A stretch of DNA of 17,362 nt from positions 1-17,362 of the forward strand of contig CAZTLA010000057.1 of the NCBI GenBank assembly GCA_964614365.1. The letters run 5' to 3'. Each line of letters opens with the position of its first letter. The first letter of the stretch is position 1. Shown one piece after another: positions 1 to 8,679 of the stretch. Both the position numbers and the translations under genes were made by a program. The notes beneath the pieces are model-generated. The model did not search any database and was not told where the DNA came from. It saw only the letters and a program-made list of their open reading frames with translations. Source of the DNA: JACQWR01 sp964614365. Its GTDB lineage: Bacteria; Desulfobacterota; Syntrophia; Syntrophales; JACQWR01.

Positions 1-668
1 TTGATACGGGCAGAACTCCCGTGTTATGCGTCGATGCCGACGCCAACATGAACTTGAACGAGGTGCTGGGCATTGAGGTCAGGAGCACGATCGGCGAGGC
101 GCGGGAGATGATGAAGAATGATGTTCCCACCGGTATGACCAAGGATGTCTGGTTTGAATATAAGATACAAGAGTCACTCACCGAAGGGAAGGGATTTGAC
201 CTGCTGGCCATGGGGCGCCCCGAAGGGGCCGGCTGCTATTGCGCGGCAAACACACTGGCAAGAAAATCCCTGGATCTGCTCACGGAAAATTACCGGTACA
301 TCGTGATTGACAATGAAGCAGGCATGGAACATTTCAGCCGGCTCACCACGCGAGACGTGGATCTGCTCTTCATTCTCTCTGATTCCAGTCGTCGCGGCAT
401 ACTTACGGCGGCACGCATACGGGCGCTTATCCGTGAACTGAATTTAAACATCCGCCGTGATCTTCTGGTGGTGAACCGCGTGCCGGGTGCGCTGAGCGCC
501 GACATACTCGAAGAGATAAAGAAGCAGAACCTTGATTGGGGGGGCGCCATTCCTCAGGACGAAGAGATTTACCGCTACGATCTGGCCGGAAAACCCACGT
601 TTGATCTGCCGGAAACCTCGCCGGCCGTGCGGGAGGCGAGGCGCATACTGGACAGTGTCATTCCTTAA
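1..668 (+). CDS. cooC: CooC/AcsF-type nickel-insertion ATPase, 5' end missing
   Basis: This is a MinD/ParA-like P-loop ATPase that helps insert nickel into CO dehydrogenase and/or acetyl-CoA synthase. The reading frame is open from the window edge (first whole codon at base 3), so the N-terminal P-loop lies outside. The GTG at base 21 is internal and not a start. Visible family marks are the VLCVDADAN strand after the Walker A region, a GCYC pair (Cys codons at 234-236 and 240-242) matching the CxC metal-binding motif of CooC, VIDNEAGMEH (Walker B-like switch) and VVNR (base-recognition strand). It lies just upstream of folD and the acs genes, where CooC/AcsF genes commonly occur. CooC and AcsF cannot be separated without the whole protein, but the family call is firm. 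Confidence 0.9.
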   Translation, partial: DTGRTPVLCVDADANMNLNEVLGIEVRSTIGEAREMMKNDVPTGMTKDVWFEYKIQESLTEGKGFDLLAMGRPEGAGCYCAANTLARKSLDLLTENYRYIVIDNEAGMEHFSRLTTRDVDLLFILSDSSRRGILTAARIRALIRELNLNIRRDLLVVNRVPGALSADILEEIKKQNLDWGGAIPQDEEIYRYDLAGKPTFDLPETSPAVREARRILDSVIP

Positions 669-728
669 TGTAACAACGGTGAGCAGCAAAACTGCCACGG
701 AACTGGTGAGAAGGGAGGTTTCAGGACG

Positions 729-1619
729 ATGTCGGCTAAACTTATCAACGGCAATGAAATTGCCAAAATGATACGGGAAGAACTGAAACAGGAAACGCAG
801 CAGCTTAAAGAAATGACCGGAACTATTCCTGGCCTGGTCACGATTTTGGTGGGAGAAAATCCCGCCTCGGTGAGCTATGTCACTGCAAAGCAGAAAACCT
901 CGAAGGAACTGGGGTTTCATTCCATCCAGGACAACCAGCCGGCCGATATCACGGAGGCCGACCTGCTCAAGCTTATTGACAAATACAATAATGATCCCAA
1001 TATTCACGGTATTTTGGTGCAGCTTCCCTTGCCCAAGCATGTGAATGAAACGAAAATACTCTACGCTATTGACCCCAAGAAGGATGTGGATGGATTTCAT
1101 CCGGTGAACGTGGGTAAACTGATGATCGGTGAGGCGGACTACCTGCCCTGCACCCCGGCTGGCATTCAGCAGCTCCTGATACGCACCGGCGTCAAGACGG
1201 ACGGCGCGGAGGTCGTGGTGGTGGGAAGGTCGAACATTGTGGGGAAACCGATTGCCAATATTCTCCTGCAAAAGCAGAAAGGCGCCAACGCCACCGTGAC
1301 GATCTGCCATACGGGGAGCAGGGATATTGCCTTCCATACCCGCCGGGCCGAGATTCTCATTGTTGCCGCGGGCAAGCCCAATGCGGTCACGGCGGATATG
1401 GTAAAGGAGGGCGCCGTGGTCATCGATGTGGGAGTGAACCGCATCGGGATGACGCCGGAAGGGAAGGCAAAATTGTGTGGCGATGTGGATTTTGAGGCTA
1501 TCAAGGATAAAGCCGGCGCCATCACCCCGGTCCCGGGCGGCGTAGGGCCCATGACTATCACGATGCTGATGATGAATACGGTGAAGGCGGCGAAATTAGC
1601 TTCAGGTTTCAAGGAATAG
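729..1619 (+). CDS. folD: Bifunctional methylene-THF dehydrogenase / methenyl-THF cyclohydrolase FolD
   Basis: FolD interconverts 5,10-methylene-THF, methenyl-THF and 10-formyl-THF in the cytoplasm, supplying the middle steps of the methyl branch. The protein has 296 residues, the usual length. Visible motifs are SYVTAKQK, holding Y50 and the catalytic lysine K54, then QLPLP at 99-103, DVDGF with D121 in the folate site, the Rossmann motif GRSNIVGKP at 166-174 that binds NAD(P), and the C-terminal signature TPVPGGVGPMT near 266-276. The ATG at 729 follows GGGAGG at 713-718. The gene lies between cooC and acsD, so it probably serves the Wood-Ljungdahl pathway as well as, or rather than, general one-carbon metabolism. 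Cofactor preference (NAD or NADP) cannot be read safely. Confidence 0.97.
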   Translation: MSAKLINGNEIAKMIREELKQETQQLKEMTGTIPGLVTILVGENPASVSYVTAKQKTSKELGFHSIQDNQPADITEADLLKLIDKYNNDPNIHGILVQLPLPKHVNETKILYAIDPKKDVDGFHPVNVGKLMIGEADYLPCTPAGIQQLLIRTGVKTDGAEVVVVGRSNIVGKPIANILLQKQKGANATVTICHTGSRDIAFHTRRAEILIVAAGKPNAVTADMVKEGAVVIDVGVNRIGMTPEGKAKLCGDVDFEAIKDKAGAITPVPGGVGPMTITMLMMNTVKAAKLASGFKE

Positions 1620-1655
1620 ATGACTGCTGCATTGAACGGCAAGGGAAAGGAAAGG

Positions 1656-1662
1656 AAGGAGG
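1656..1662 (+). promoter_or_regulatory. Strong Shine-Dalgarno that fixes the start of the small ORF
   Basis: AAGGAGG lies 8 bases before the GTG at 1671. An alternative in-frame ATG at 1620, directly after the folD stop, has only AAGGA four bases upstream. The stronger, better spaced site favours the GTG start. Confidence 0.7.
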
Positions 1663-1670
1663 AAATTATC

Positions 1671-1835
1671 GTGTCTGAGTATATCATGGAAGAAAAGAAT
1701 TCATTTGACGGGAAGAAGGTTAAAATACTGGGGCCTTCCTATGAGGAGGGAAAACCGGAGAAGCCTGCCGACTGGAGAAAAAAGCTGAGAAATCGAGAGG
1801 AAATGCTTTCCTACCTCAAGGTAGGCGAGCGTTGA
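1671..1835 (+). CDS. Small charged protein of unknown function in the acs cluster
   Basis: This gene was not recognised. It encodes a 54-residue hydrophilic protein rich in Lys and Glu, beginning MSEYIMEEKNSF and holding KVKILGPSYEEGKPEKPADW near its middle, with no cysteine, signal peptide or membrane segment. The GTG start was chosen because a consensus ribosome site precedes it. Starting at the ATG at 1620 would give 71 residues and touch the folD stop codon. It lies in the same direction between folD and acsD, with 80 bases to the next start. A strong ribosome site and tight packing in the operon suggest a real gene. It may be a small accessory or assembly factor of the CODH/ACS system, but that is only inferred from position. 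It could also be a short non-functional frame. Confidence 0.6.
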   Translation: MSEYIMEEKNSFDGKKVKILGPSYEEGKPEKPADWRKKLRNREEMLSYLKVGER

Positions 1836-1915
1836 ATTTCTCCCGTGCCGACAGTTTTTTTACGGGTTAGAGCGGTTATCGGAGCGAAGATTCATAATGA
1901 GAGGGAGGAACAATC

Positions 1916-2863
1916 ATGGCATTTGCGATACCGACAGCATCATATACGGGCAAGATCAAGGAGGTCGTTTTGGGAAAAGGTCCCAAGGCCGTCACCGTCG
2001 GGGGCGAGACGTCGTATCCGTTTCATCTTTTTGAAGGGGAAGCGCCTCATCTTCCCCGCATAGCGATCGAGGTCTACGATGCACCGCCCGACGATTGGGC
2101 CGATGCCGCCTTGGAGCCCTATCAGGACGTGCTCAATGACCCGGTTGCCTGGGCGAAGAAGGCGGTGGAGACCTACGGCGCGGAATTGGTTGTCCTGCAG
2201 TTGGTGAGCACGGATCCGAACGGACTGAACCGTTCCGCCGAGGAAGCGGCAGCCACGGCAAAGAAAGTGGCGTCCGCTGTGGATGTGCCGGTTATCGTCT
2301 GGGGGAGCGGCAGCGTGGACAAGGATGCGGAGGTGCTGCGCAAGGTTACGGAGGTGTGCGACGGCATGAATCTGGTTATCGGTCCCGTTGTGGAGGATAA
2401 TTACAAGCAGGTGGGCGCGGGCGCGATCGCCTATAAACATACCGTCGCCGCTAATACCCCGATTGATATCAATCTTGCCAAGCAACTGAATATATTGCTG
2501 GGAAACCTGGGAGTCCCCGACGGACAACTGATTGTCGATCCCACCACGGGTGGTCTCGGCTACGGCATTGAATACACTTATTCCGTTATGGAACGGGATC
2601 GAATGGCGGCGCTCACCCAGCAGGACGAGCGGCTTCAGTTTCCCATTATCTGCAACATGGCGAAGGAAGTATGGAAAACGAAAGAGGCAAAGGCGAAGAC
2701 AGGAGACGCGCCGACCTTGGGAGATGCGAAGAGGCGGGGCGTCCTGATGGAATCGGTTAGTGCAGTTATGCTCCTTCTGGCGGGGGCGGACGTGCTGATC
2801 ATGAGGCATCCCGATGCAATCAAGCTGGTTCAGGAGATGATCGGCGATTTTATGGCAACATAA
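1916..2863 (+). CDS. acsD: Corrinoid iron-sulfur protein small subunit (CODH/ACS delta)
   Basis: AcsD (CdhD in archaea) pairs with AcsC to form the corrinoid iron-sulfur protein that carries the methyl group from methyl-THF to acetyl-CoA synthase. The 315 residues match the family length and form a TIM barrel without an iron-sulfur motif. Recognisable stretches include LVVLQLVSTDPNG (91-103), VPVIVWGSGSVDKDAEVL (124-141) and VDPTTGGLGYGIEYTYS (207-223), which line the cobamide-facing side in this family. ATG 1916 follows AGGGAGG at 1902-1908. It sits upstream of acsA, with acsC two genes further down, so the two CFeSP subunits are separated by acsA and acsB. The assignment is secure. Confidence 0.95.
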   Translation: MAFAIPTASYTGKIKEVVLGKGPKAVTVGGETSYPFHLFEGEAPHLPRIAIEVYDAPPDDWADAALEPYQDVLNDPVAWAKKAVETYGAELVVLQLVSTDPNGLNRSAEEAAATAKKVASAVDVPVIVWGSGSVDKDAEVLRKVTEVCDGMNLVIGPVVEDNYKQVGAGAIAYKHTVAANTPIDINLAKQLNILLGNLGVPDGQLIVDPTTGGLGYGIEYTYSVMERDRMAALTQQDERLQFPIICNMAKEVWKTKEAKAKTGDAPTLGDAKRRGVLMESVSAVMLLLAGADVLIMRHPDAIKLVQEMIGDFMAT

Positions 2864-2969
2864 ATAAGGAGTATTTGGGCGGACTTCGTGCTCCGCTTTA
2901 ACGTTATGTTCGATTGTGTCTCTCATCATCTGTCGAGGGGATAGGGAGGCGGGAGTGAAGGAGGAATAA

Positions 2970-4934
2970 ATGTCAGATTTGGAAAAGAAAAGTATTGATC
3001 CGGCGACAATCAGCATGCTGAAAAAAGCTGCGGCGGATGGATGCGAAACGATTTTCGATCGTGCCGAGTCCATGAAACCGTGCCCCATCGGAGCGGAGGG
3101 GAGCTGCTGTAAGAATTGCGCTATGGGGCCCTGTCGCGTTCCCGCTCCCAAAAAGAAAGATGTTTCCGGCGACAAGGCAAAGCGGGCGGGACTCTGCGGC
3201 GCCACGGCGGAAACCATATCCGCCCGTAATTTTGCGCGGATGGTGGCTGCCGGTACGGCCGCTCATTCTGACCATGCCCGGGGCGTAGCGGAATTATTTC
3301 TGGCCGCCGCCAAGGGCAAGGTCCCTGAATTTTCCATCAAGGATGAGCAGAAGCTGTATCAGGTTGCATCCGATCTCGGCGTTGAGATCGGCGACCGCTC
3401 CGTCCAGGAGATTGCCGTTGAAGTAGGTGAAAAGTGCGTCGCCGAGTTCGGACGCCAGGAAGGGGAACTCCTCTTCGTGAAGAGAGCGCCGGCCAAGCGT
3501 CAGGAGATATGGAAAAAGATGGGGGTTGTTCCGCGGGGAATCGATCGTGAAGTGGTGGAGCTGATGCATCGAACCCACATGGGCGTGGATCAGGACTATA
3601 AAAGCCTGTTGAATTCAGCCGCCCGGTGCGCGCTCGCCGACGGCTGGGGGGGATCGATGATATCAACCGAGCTGCAGGACATCCTCTTCGGAAATCCCGT
3701 GCCGGTGCTGGGTCAGATCAATCTCGGCGTGCTCAAGAAGGATCAGGTGAACGTGGTTGTCCACGGTCATGAACCGATTCTTCCCGAGGTACTTGTCTCG
3801 GTGGTGAATGCGCCGGATATTCAGCAGGCGGCCAAAACGGCCGGCGCCACGGGCATCAACCTTGTGGGGATGTGCTGTTCCGCCAATGAGATACTGATGC
3901 GTCACGGCATCCCCGTGGCGGGGAACTTCCTCCAGCAGGAACTGGCCATTGTAACCGGAGCCGTTGACGCCATGGTGGTGGACGTTCAGTGCGAGATGCA
4001 GTCATTGGCGCAGGTGGCGAAATGCTACCATACCAAGCTGATTACGACCAACGCCAAGGCGAAGATCGACGGCGCCAAGCAGGTCGAATTCGATGAGCAC
4101 CAGGCGACGAAAGAGGCTAAAAAAATATTATTGGAAGCGGTGAATAACTTTAAAAACCGGAAACCGAACGTGGAGATCCCCTCGGAAACCACGGAACAGG
4201 TGGTGGGATTCAGTCACGAAACGATCAATTATCTGCTGGGAGGCGTATTCCGGGCGTCGTACCGCCCCTTGAATGACAATATCATCAACGGCCGCATTCG
4301 CGGTATCGCCGGCGTCGTTGGCTGCAATAACGCCCGCGTCACTCACGACGATCCTAATCTGACCCTCATCAAGGAATTAATCAAGAACGATGTAATCGTG
4401 CTTACGACCGGCTGCGCGGCCATGGCCTGCGGCAAAGCGGGACTTCTTACCCCGGAAGCCGCCAGGGAACATGCCGGGTCCGGCCTGGCTTCCGTCTGCG
4501 AAGCGGTAGGCATTCCGCCGGTGCTGCACATGGGCGCCTGCGTGGACAACAGCAGGATACTCATGGCGGCTACCGCGGTGGTAAAAGCCGGCGGGCTCGG
4601 CGACGACATCAGCGACCTTCCTGCAGCCGGAGCTGCGCTCGAGTGGATGAGCGAGAAGGCTGTTGCCATAGGTCATTACTTCGTCGCTTCGGGCGTGTAC
4701 ACCATATTCGGCGTCACCTGGCCCACGACCGGGAGCGAAGCGGTGAGCAAGCTTCTCTTTGAGGATTATGAAAACAGCTTCAAGGGGAAATGGGGCTTTG
4801 AGGTGGATCCCCTCAAAGCGGCAAAACTGATGATCGAGCACATCGATAAGAAACGGAAGGCCCTGGGTATAGACAAGGCCAGAGATCGCGTCCTGTTCGA
4901 TATGGCAAAGCGCCGGGAAATTGATGCTGCCTAA
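2970..4934 (+). CDS. acsA: Nickel-iron CO dehydrogenase catalytic subunit (AcsA/CooS)
   Basis: This enzyme interconverts CO2 and CO at a Ni-Fe-S C-cluster and passes CO to acetyl-CoA synthase. The protein has 654 residues, within the CooS/AcsA range. Residues readable here: C38 and C46 (D-cluster at the dimer interface), C47, C50, C55 and C76 (B-cluster), and C-cluster ligands from VHGHEP (H265/H267), MCCSANE (C302/C303), VQCEM (C341), GCNN (C452), TGCAAM (C482) and GACVDNSR (C524). The acid-base lysine K563 lies in SEKAVAIG, and histidines H99 and H102 lie near the proton path. Nothing needed for activity is missing. ATG 2970 has AAGGAGG at 2958-2964. Its place directly before acsB indicates the ACS-bound CODH rather than a stand-alone CooS. 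Confidence 0.97.
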   Translation: MSDLEKKSIDPATISMLKKAAADGCETIFDRAESMKPCPIGAEGSCCKNCAMGPCRVPAPKKKDVSGDKAKRAGLCGATAETISARNFARMVAAGTAAHSDHARGVAELFLAAAKGKVPEFSIKDEQKLYQVASDLGVEIGDRSVQEIAVEVGEKCVAEFGRQEGELLFVKRAPAKRQEIWKKMGVVPRGIDREVVELMHRTHMGVDQDYKSLLNSAARCALADGWGGSMISTELQDILFGNPVPVLGQINLGVLKKDQVNVVVHGHEPILPEVLVSVVNAPDIQQAAKTAGATGINLVGMCCSANEILMRHGIPVAGNFLQQELAIVTGAVDAMVVDVQCEMQSLAQVAKCYHTKLITTNAKAKIDGAKQVEFDEHQATKEAKKILLEAVNNFKNRKPNVEIPSETTEQVVGFSHETINYLLGGVFRASYRPLNDNIINGRIRGIAGVVGCNNARVTHDDPNLTLIKELIKNDVIVLTTGCAAMACGKAGLLTPEAAREHAGSGLASVCEAVGIPPVLHMGACVDNSRILMAATAVVKAGGLGDDISDLPAAGAALEWMSEKAVAIGHYFVASGVYTIFGVTWPTTGSEAVSKLLFEDYENSFKGKWGFEVDPLKAAKLMIEHIDKKRKALGIDKARDRVLFDMAKRREIDAA

Positions 4935-4958
4935 TTTTAAACTGATGTTCATTCTGAA

Positions 4959-4978
4959 GGCGGCGAGAAACCGCTGCC
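4959..4978 (+). other. Intercistronic hairpin between acsA and acsB
   Basis: GGCGGCG (4959-4965) pairs with CGCTGCC (4972-4978) through seven base pairs, one a G-U, around a six-base loop. No T-run follows, so it is not an intrinsic terminator. It could mark an mRNA processing or stability site between the two large enzyme genes. The structure is modest and may be chance in GC-rich DNA. Confidence 0.35.
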
Positions 4979-5014
4979 GGAACGACTCACGATAGCTGGA
5001 AGGAGGTTTTCACC

Positions 5015-7222
5015 GTGTCAAAAATCATTGCATCTGCAGCGATACGAGGGGCCCACAAGATTATGGAACGGGCGGAGAAGAACTATAAGGATGCCCTGGA
5101 AAAATGGGGGCCTGAGCAGGATGTCGGTTTCCCCGATACGGCCTATTATCTGCCCGTTATTTACGCCATGCTGGGCATTCCCGTTCAGAAATTAAAAGAC
5201 ATCAAACCGGTATTGGAGCGTTGCCGGGTCCTTTTGCCGCCTCTGGTAAAAGAGAAAGTCGCGCTCCCCTATCTTGCTCCCGCCCTTGATGCGGGTATGG
5301 CGACTTTTTTCGCTGAGGAGATTAGCGAGGCGATCCGCTACCTGGATGACCCCAACTTTTACACGAAGCAGGAAGACATCCTGCCCGATAACATTTGGCT
5401 GGGCGCCGCCAATGACCTCATTTTCCGGAAGAGGGGGGTGGAGTTTGTAGACGGCACGGCGCCCGGTTTTGCCGCCATCGTCGGCGCGGCGCCGAATGCG
5501 GAAATTGCAAAAAAAATCGCCCTCGAGCTTCAGGAGAAGAACCTCTATATTTTTATGTGCGCCGAGCACGAAGGCAAGCGTTTTTCCGAACAGCTCGTAG
5601 AAGCCGGCGTCCAAATCGGATGGCCAACGCGTCTGGTTTCCTTTGGACCCGACATATCAGCGGCTGTTTTTGCCATGGGTTTTGCCTGTCGCGTCGCCAT
5701 GGCCTTTGGCGGGATCAAACCGGGCGATTACCGGAAAAACCTGCTCTATAACAAGGATCGTACCTTTGCCTTCGTCATGCCCATGGGATTCGTCACGGAT
5801 GAATGGTATGCCAATGCCGCGGGCGCCATCAACTGGGGATTCCCCACGATCGCGGATACCCCCATTCCCGAAGTTCTCCCCACGGGTATCTGCACGTATG
5901 AACATGTCGTTTCAAATATTCCCCACGACCAGATCGTGCAGAAGGCGGTGGAGGTCAGGGGACTCAAGGTTACGGTAGCCAACGTCCCCATCCCCGTATC
6001 CTACGGCCCCGCATTCGAGGGCGAGCGGGTCAGGGGGGAGGACATATATCTTGAATGCGGCGGCGGCCGCACGCACGCCGTGGAATGGATCACCACGAAG
6101 AACATGGATGAAGTTGAGGACGCCCGCGTAGACGTGATCGGTCCCGATGTGGACCAGGTCCAGGCGCCGGCGCAGCTTCCCCTGGCGATCGTGGCCGAGG
6201 TGGCCGGAAGGCAGATGCAGGAGGACTTTGAGCCCATCCTGGAGCGCCAGATCCACCATCTGATCAACTATGCGCAGGGGATCATGCACATCGGTCAGCG
6301 CGATATTGCGTGGGTGCGAGTCAGCAAGAGCGCCGTGCAAAAAGGATTCAAGCTTGCCGATCTGGGTAAGATTCTGCACGCGAAACTGCATCAGGATTAC
6401 GGCGCCATCTTCGACAAGGTCCAGGTCAAGGTCTATACGGATGCCAAAGAGGTGGATAAGATTCTTGCCCAGGCGAGGGAGGTATACCACAAGCGTGATG
6501 CCCGGATCGAGGGCATGACCGACGAGACCACGGACACCTTTTACTCCTGTCTGTTGTGCCAGTCCTTCGCGCCGAACCATGTCTGCGTCGTGAGCCCCGA
6601 ACGCACCGGCCTGTGCGGCGCTTACAACTGGATGGACTGCAAGGCCGCTTATGAGATAAGTCCCACCGGTCCCAACCAGCCCATCGCCAAGGGCGATATC
6701 ACCGATCCGAAGCTGGGCCAGTGGAAAGGCATCAATAAATTCGTATTCGATGCCTCGCGGCAGAAAATTACCCAAGTGAGTCTGTACAGCTTGATGAATG
6801 ATCCCATGACCACCTGCGGCTGCTGCGAATGTCTTGCGGCGGTTCTTCCCACCTGCAACGGCATCATGACGGTCAACCGCGATTACATGGGCATGACGCC
6901 CTGCGGGATGAAGTTTACCACCCTCGCCGGGACGGCCGGCGGCGGCGCGGTAACGCCGGGCTTCCTGGGCCACAGCAAATATAATATTACCCAAAGGAAG
7001 TGGATCGCGGGCGACGGCGGCATCAAGCGCCTGGTATGGCTGCCCAAGATGCTGAAGGATGAAGTCAGGGAGCGTCTGATCAAACGCGGAGAGGAAATCG
7101 GCATCCCCAATTTCTTCGACATGATTGCCGATGAAACCATCGGGGTAACTGAAGAAGAGATACTTCCCTTCCTCACGGAAAAGAATCATCCGGCGTTGAC
7201 GATGGAATCCATCCTCGGTTAA
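5015..7222 (+). CDS. acsB: CO-methylating acetyl-CoA synthase, bacterial long form
   Basis: AcsB assembles acetyl-CoA from CO, the methyl group on the corrinoid protein, and CoA at the Ni-Ni-[4Fe-4S] A-cluster. The 735 residues include the N-terminal CODH-docking domain that archaeal CdhC lacks. The A-cluster ligands are all present: C512, C515, C524 and C534 for the cubane and bridge, and the C601-G602-C603 motif that holds the distal nickel. Each is shifted by exactly six residues from the Moorella thermoacetica numbering as known from the literature. The GTG start at 5015 has AGGAGG at 5001-5006, eight bases upstream, and begins MSKIIASAAIRGAH, typical of the family. It lies between acsA and acsC; a large hairpin follows the stop codon. 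Assignment is very secure. Confidence 0.98.
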   Translation: MSKIIASAAIRGAHKIMERAEKNYKDALEKWGPEQDVGFPDTAYYLPVIYAMLGIPVQKLKDIKPVLERCRVLLPPLVKEKVALPYLAPALDAGMATFFAEEISEAIRYLDDPNFYTKQEDILPDNIWLGAANDLIFRKRGVEFVDGTAPGFAAIVGAAPNAEIAKKIALELQEKNLYIFMCAEHEGKRFSEQLVEAGVQIGWPTRLVSFGPDISAAVFAMGFACRVAMAFGGIKPGDYRKNLLYNKDRTFAFVMPMGFVTDEWYANAAGAINWGFPTIADTPIPEVLPTGICTYEHVVSNIPHDQIVQKAVEVRGLKVTVANVPIPVSYGPAFEGERVRGEDIYLECGGGRTHAVEWITTKNMDEVEDARVDVIGPDVDQVQAPAQLPLAIVAEVAGRQMQEDFEPILERQIHHLINYAQGIMHIGQRDIAWVRVSKSAVQKGFKLADLGKILHAKLHQDYGAIFDKVQVKVYTDAKEVDKILAQAREVYHKRDARIEGMTDETTDTFYSCLLCQSFAPNHVCVVSPERTGLCGAYNWMDCKAAYEISPTGPNQPIAKGDITDPKLGQWKGINKFVFDASRQKITQVSLYSLMNDPMTTCGCCECLAAVLPTCNGIMTVNRDYMGMTPCGMKFTTLAGTAGGGAVTPGFLGHSKYNITQRKWIAGDGGIKRLVWLPKMLKDEVRERLIKRGEEIGIPNFFDMIADETIGVTEEEILPFLTEKNHPALTMESILG

Positions 7223-7235
7223 CGGACATTCGACG

Positions 7236-7270
7236 GGGATGATGTACGCCGGAAGCGCATACATCATCTC
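7236..7270 (+). other. Strong intercistronic hairpin between acsB and acsC
   Basis: GGGATGATGTA (7236-7246) pairs with TACATCATCTC (7260-7270) over 11 positions (one G-U). An inner CGC/GCG stem (7247-7249 with 7255-7257) then closes a CGGAA loop, with a two-base CA bulge on the 3' side. It begins 14 bases after the acsB stop codon. No T-run follows, so it does not look like an intrinsic terminator. It would suit an mRNA 3'-end stabiliser or RNase processing site that lets acsB and acsC be expressed at different levels. Confidence 0.65.
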
Positions 7271-7327
7271 ACGAGGATACGCGATTACAATGATACCTAT
7301 GTCTCTGATTGGAAAGGAGAGTGAACA

Positions 7328-8668
7328 ATGGCATTAACGGGAATTCAGATATTCAAACTGTTGCCCAAGACGAACTGCGGCGAATGCGGCGTGCCCACGT
7401 GCCTTGCTTTTGCCATGAACCTGGCCGCCGGCAAGGCGGAACTGGTTGCCTGCCGCTTTATCACGGAAGAGTCGAAGGCGATGTTATCGGAGGCATCGGC
7501 GCCTCCCATCCGGCCCCTGTCCATCGGCGCGGGCGATAATGTTGTGAAAATCGGCGGTGAAACCGTCCTGTTCCGCCACGAAAAGACGTTCGTCAACAAG
7601 CCGGGGCTCGCCATGCTGATCAGCGACAACGCCACGGACGTGGATGTGCGCCTCAAGCGCTTTAGGGAATTGAAGTATGAGTGGGTTGGGCTTACCCTGC
7701 GGCCGGAAATGATCGCCGTCAAGAATGACTCGGGAGACGCCGGCACGTTCGAAGCGCTGGTCAAGAAAATCAAAGGGGAAACCGATGCCGCCCTGATCCT
7801 CATGAGCGACAAGGTCGATGCCATGACGGCCGCCGTCAAAGCCGCTGCCGACCGTCTGCCGCTCATCTACGCGGCCACCGAGGCGAACTGCGATGCCATG
7901 GCTGCTCTTGCCGCGGAGAACAAGTGCCCGCTTGCCGTCAAGGCCGACACTATCGACAAGGTCATTGCCCTTTCCGATAAGCTTACGGCGGCCGGCGTGA
8001 AGGACCTGGTGCTCGATTCGGGAGCGCGGACGCTCCGCAGGGCATTTGAAGATCAGGTATTCATCCGCCGGGCGGCGCTCAACCAGAAGAACCGTTCGCT
8101 GGGATTTCCCACGATCACCTTCCCCTGTGAAATGGCCGGCGATCTCATGAAGGAAACCCTGATCGCTTCCACGTTCATCGCCAAGTACGCCGGCATTATC
8201 GTTCTGTCCGACTTCCAGGGCGAGAGCATCTTCCCTCTCCTCGTCGGTCGTCTCAACATCTATACCGACCCGCAGCGGCCGATGATGATGCAACAGGGCA
8301 TCTATCCGATCGGCAATCCCACGGAGGATTCGCCGGTGCTCATCACGACGAATTTTGCGCTCACCTATTTCATCGTGTCCGGCGAAATCGAAGCAAGCCG
8401 CGTCCCAAGCTGGCTGCTCATCATGGATACGGAGGGCCTCTCCGTCCTCACCGCCTGGGCCGCGGGCAAGTTCGTCGGCGATGCCATGGGCCAGTTCATC
8501 AAGAAGTGCGGCATAACGGAGAAGGTGAAGCACCGCAAGGTCTGCATTCCCGGCTTCGTGGCCGCAGTTAGCGGGGACTTGGAAGAGGAACTCGGTACGG
8601 GCTGGGAGGTAAAGATCGGACCGCGTGAAGCTGCGCATTTGTCGGCTTTTCTGAAGATGGGTGCATAA
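7328..8668 (+). CDS. acsC: Corrinoid iron-sulfur protein large subunit (CODH/ACS gamma)
   Basis: AcsC holds the cobamide and a low-potential [4Fe-4S] cluster that reactivates oxidised cobalt. The protein has 446 residues. The N-terminal cluster motif is complete: C17, C20, C25 and C42 (pattern C-x2-C-x4-C-x16-C in PKTNCGECGVPTC...ACRF). A TIM barrel follows, and then a C-terminal cobamide-binding domain with the conserved stretches LTYFIVSGEIEASRVPSWL and MDTEGLSVLTAWAAGKFVGD. ATG 7328 follows AAAGGAGAG. It partners with AcsD, encoded four genes upstream when the small unknown is not counted between them. A terminator-like hairpin starts just after its stop codon, which may lower transcription into acsE. 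Confidence 0.96.
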   Translation: MALTGIQIFKLLPKTNCGECGVPTCLAFAMNLAAGKAELVACRFITEESKAMLSEASAPPIRPLSIGAGDNVVKIGGETVLFRHEKTFVNKPGLAMLISDNATDVDVRLKRFRELKYEWVGLTLRPEMIAVKNDSGDAGTFEALVKKIKGETDAALILMSDKVDAMTAAVKAAADRLPLIYAATEANCDAMAALAAENKCPLAVKADTIDKVIALSDKLTAAGVKDLVLDSGARTLRRAFEDQVFIRRAALNQKNRSLGFPTITFPCEMAGDLMKETLIASTFIAKYAGIIVLSDFQGESIFPLLVGRLNIYTDPQRPMMMQQGIYPIGNPTEDSPVLITTNFALTYFIVSGEIEASRVPSWLLIMDTEGLSVLTAWAAGKFVGDAMGQFIKKCGITEKVKHRKVCIPGFVAAVSGDLEEELGTGWEVKIGPREAAHLSAFLKMGA

Positions 8669-8679
8669 CGTTAATTCCG

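Noticed and set aside
1845..2063. 72-codon plus-strand frame overlapping the start of acsD
   Set aside because: It overlaps acsD, whose start has a strong ribosome site, and its translation is arginine-rich and without family features.
2879..2899. Hairpin GCGGA/TCCGC followed by TTT in the acsD-acsA gap
   Set aside because: Five pairs with an eight-base loop and only three T residues is too weak to call a terminator. The rest of the 106-base gap shows only the acsA ribosome site.
5912..7267. Long open frame of 451 codons on the minus strand
   Set aside because: It lies wholly opposite acsB, whose A-cluster residues are intact, and its translation shows no recognisable domain. GC-biased codon use on the coding strand leaves such antisense frames open.
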